NCBI GenBank assembly: GCA_024638355.1
Contig: JAHEKO010000246.1
Coordinates: 1-6,072, forward strand
Length of the DNA: 6,072 bases
Reading direction: 5' to 3'
Source of the DNA: Acidobacteriota bacterium
GTDB lineage: Bacteria > Acidobacteriota > Thermoanaerobaculia > Multivoradales > JAHEKO01
The position numbers were made by a program, and so were the translations under genes. The notes below the pieces were generated by a model. That model was given only the letters and a program-made list of their open reading frames with translations, did no database searches and was not told where the DNA came from. This document shows, piece after piece, positions 5,336 through 6,072 of the stretch (position 1 is the first letter of the stretch; each line of letters starts with the position of its first letter).

Positions 5336-6072
5336 CGGCCGCTCCTGCGCAGCTGCATCCAGGCCTGGTGGAGCACAAACGAGATCGGACCGGGTCCGCG
5401 GCCGAACGCTCGCGGCGGGCGGCGCAGATCTCCGAGGAGCGCGCGCACGCTGGTAGCGGGCCGATCCGGGTCGAATGGGCCGCGCAAGAGCGATCCGGAG
5501 GAGCCTACTCGTCGGACGTGCGAGGCGATCGGCAGGGGATCGCTGCCGCGCACCACCGGAAAGCCGCGCTGCGCTCCCAGAGTCAGCAGCCGCGGCTTGA
5601 CGCCGAGCTCGAAGCGTCCGCCGTTGTCGCCCAGCAGCAGCCCGTCTCGCCTGGGCGATTCGAGCAGGGCCCGAACGATCCGGCCGCGCCGGCCGGTCCA
5701 CTTGCCGAACCCCCAGGGCAGAATCGCGACGGCTTCCGACCGCCGGGCGGCGCGCAGCGTCTCGCCGAGCGAAAGGCCGCTGGCGAGAGCGTCCGAGCAG
5801 GGGGTCGCGAGAACCTCCAGCCTCTCGGCGGTGACGACCTGCCGGCCCTCGACGATATGGAGCGGAGGTCCGCCCCCGGAGTGGAGGGTGGCCGTGCCCG
5901 GCTCCGCGGTCGGGCCGCACTGCCAGCCCGCCTCCTCGAGCCGCTCGGCGTCATCCGAGAGACGGCTCGAGAGCGACCGATCGTCGGTCTCCATTACCAG
6001 GAGAACCCACGCCGGCGGCTCGGCGTCGTCGCCTGCGGGCGCGAGCCCGAGCTCCTCTTGCCGCCGCTCGAG
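5332..6072 (-). CDS. Uncharacterised PHP-superfamily-like protein, C-terminal 246 residues (5' truncated by window edge)
   Basis: The frame is open to the window edge with mostly G/C third positions, so the gene starts beyond 6072. ATG at 5994 lies inside a predicted beta strand (AWVLLVMETDD) and is probably not the start. Visible features are VEGRQVVTAERLEVLA, AILPWGFGKWTGRRGR (LPWGFGKW at visible residues 118-125), LLGDNGGRF (148-153 for GDNGGR) and VVRGSDPLPIASHVRRVGSSG (GSDPLP at 176-181). A 'DN-G-RP ... GSDPLP ... G-G' C-terminal pattern reminds me of PHP-type metal-dependent phosphoesterase-like proteins found in polysaccharide gene clusters, but the usual His-x-His motif of PHP enzymes is not visible here, so catalytic activity is uncertain. 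It is the first visible gene of the operon and its TGA overlaps the GlpD-like start. The gene is convincing; the family is tentative. Confidence 0.7.
   Translation of the reverse strand, partial: LERRQEELGLAPAGDDAEPPAWVLLVMETDDRSLSSRLSDDAERLEEAGWQCGPTAEPGTATLHSGGGPPLHIVEGRQVVTAERLEVLATPCSDALASGLSLGETLRAARRSEAVAILPWGFGKWTGRRGRIVRALLESPRRDGLLLGDNGGRFELGVKPRLLTLGAQRGFPVVRGSDPLPIASHVRRVGSSGSLLRGPFDPDRPATSVRALLGDLRRPPRAFGRGPGPISFVLHQAWMQLRRSGR
5342..5346 (-). promoter_or_regulatory. Ribosome binding site and GTGA coupling of the GlpD-like gene
   Basis: AGGAG within the last codons of the preceding gene is six bases before GTG 5335-5333, which overlaps that gene's TGA (5334-5332). This decides the start, removing about 195 residues of low-complexity Arg/Pro-rich translation that the open frame would otherwise add. 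Confidence 0.7.

Noticed and set aside
3887..5920. GlpD-like protein with about 195 extra N-terminal residues
   Set aside because: The extension is out of frame within the PHP-like gene and lacks motifs; the FAD motif begins at residue 16 from GTG 5335, as usual for the family.
1..6072. tRNA, rRNA, CRISPR array, insertion sequence or attachment sites
   Set aside because: No cloverleaf, rRNA-like segment, regular direct repeats, transposase or terminal inverted repeats were seen in reading both strands.

Overview
This GC-rich window has dense genes, mostly G/C third codon positions, frequent GTG/TTG starts and short gene overlaps. Acidobacteriota or a similar uncultured lineage is my best guess, from the overall look and family mix only; no marker gene is present. 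TGA is the ordinary stop for most genes here, so the genetic code is standard.

Layout, left to right: (1) the C-terminal part of a class I SAM-dependent methyltransferase on the plus strand (to 382), followed by a 12-bp inverted repeat; (2) on the minus strand, a short, apparently frameshifted coding remnant (about 425-618) and a membrane-anchored DUF4230-like protein (640-1377); (3) divergent from it across a 41-bp gap, a secreted DUF6265 protein on the plus strand (1419-1916); (4) converging on that with a 12-bp overlap, a minus-strand operon filling the rest of the window. In transcription order the operon holds a partial PHP-like protein (6072-5332), a GlpD-like FAD oxidoreductase (5335-3887), a flippase-like integral membrane protein of the lysylphosphatidylglycerol synthase TM family (3890-2886), and a DUF3179 protein (2873-1905). 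The first three are joined by 4-base stop/start overlaps (GTGA, TTGA) and the fourth starts 12 bases after the third.

The main discovery is in the DUF3179 gene. It looks broken, but both halves lie in the same frame and are separated by one TGA. That TGA sits exactly where the family has the first cysteine of its CPLC motif (here W-TGA-P-L-A-N-T-A-V-V-Y-D-R). A hairpin with a GU-starting apical loop follows 13 bases later, fitting the bacterial SECIS layout. Read through, the gene gives a 322-residue exported selenoprotein with Sec at position 100 and no cysteine anywhere else. I recall 'DUF3179 domain-containing (seleno)protein' as an existing database product name, so the family may already be flagged as containing Sec, but its function is unknown.

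The operon suggests a cell-envelope role: an FAD enzyme acting on a glycerol-3-phosphate-like substrate, a lipid or glycolipid flippase-like protein, and an exported selenoprotein. The link between these activities is inferred from gene order alone.
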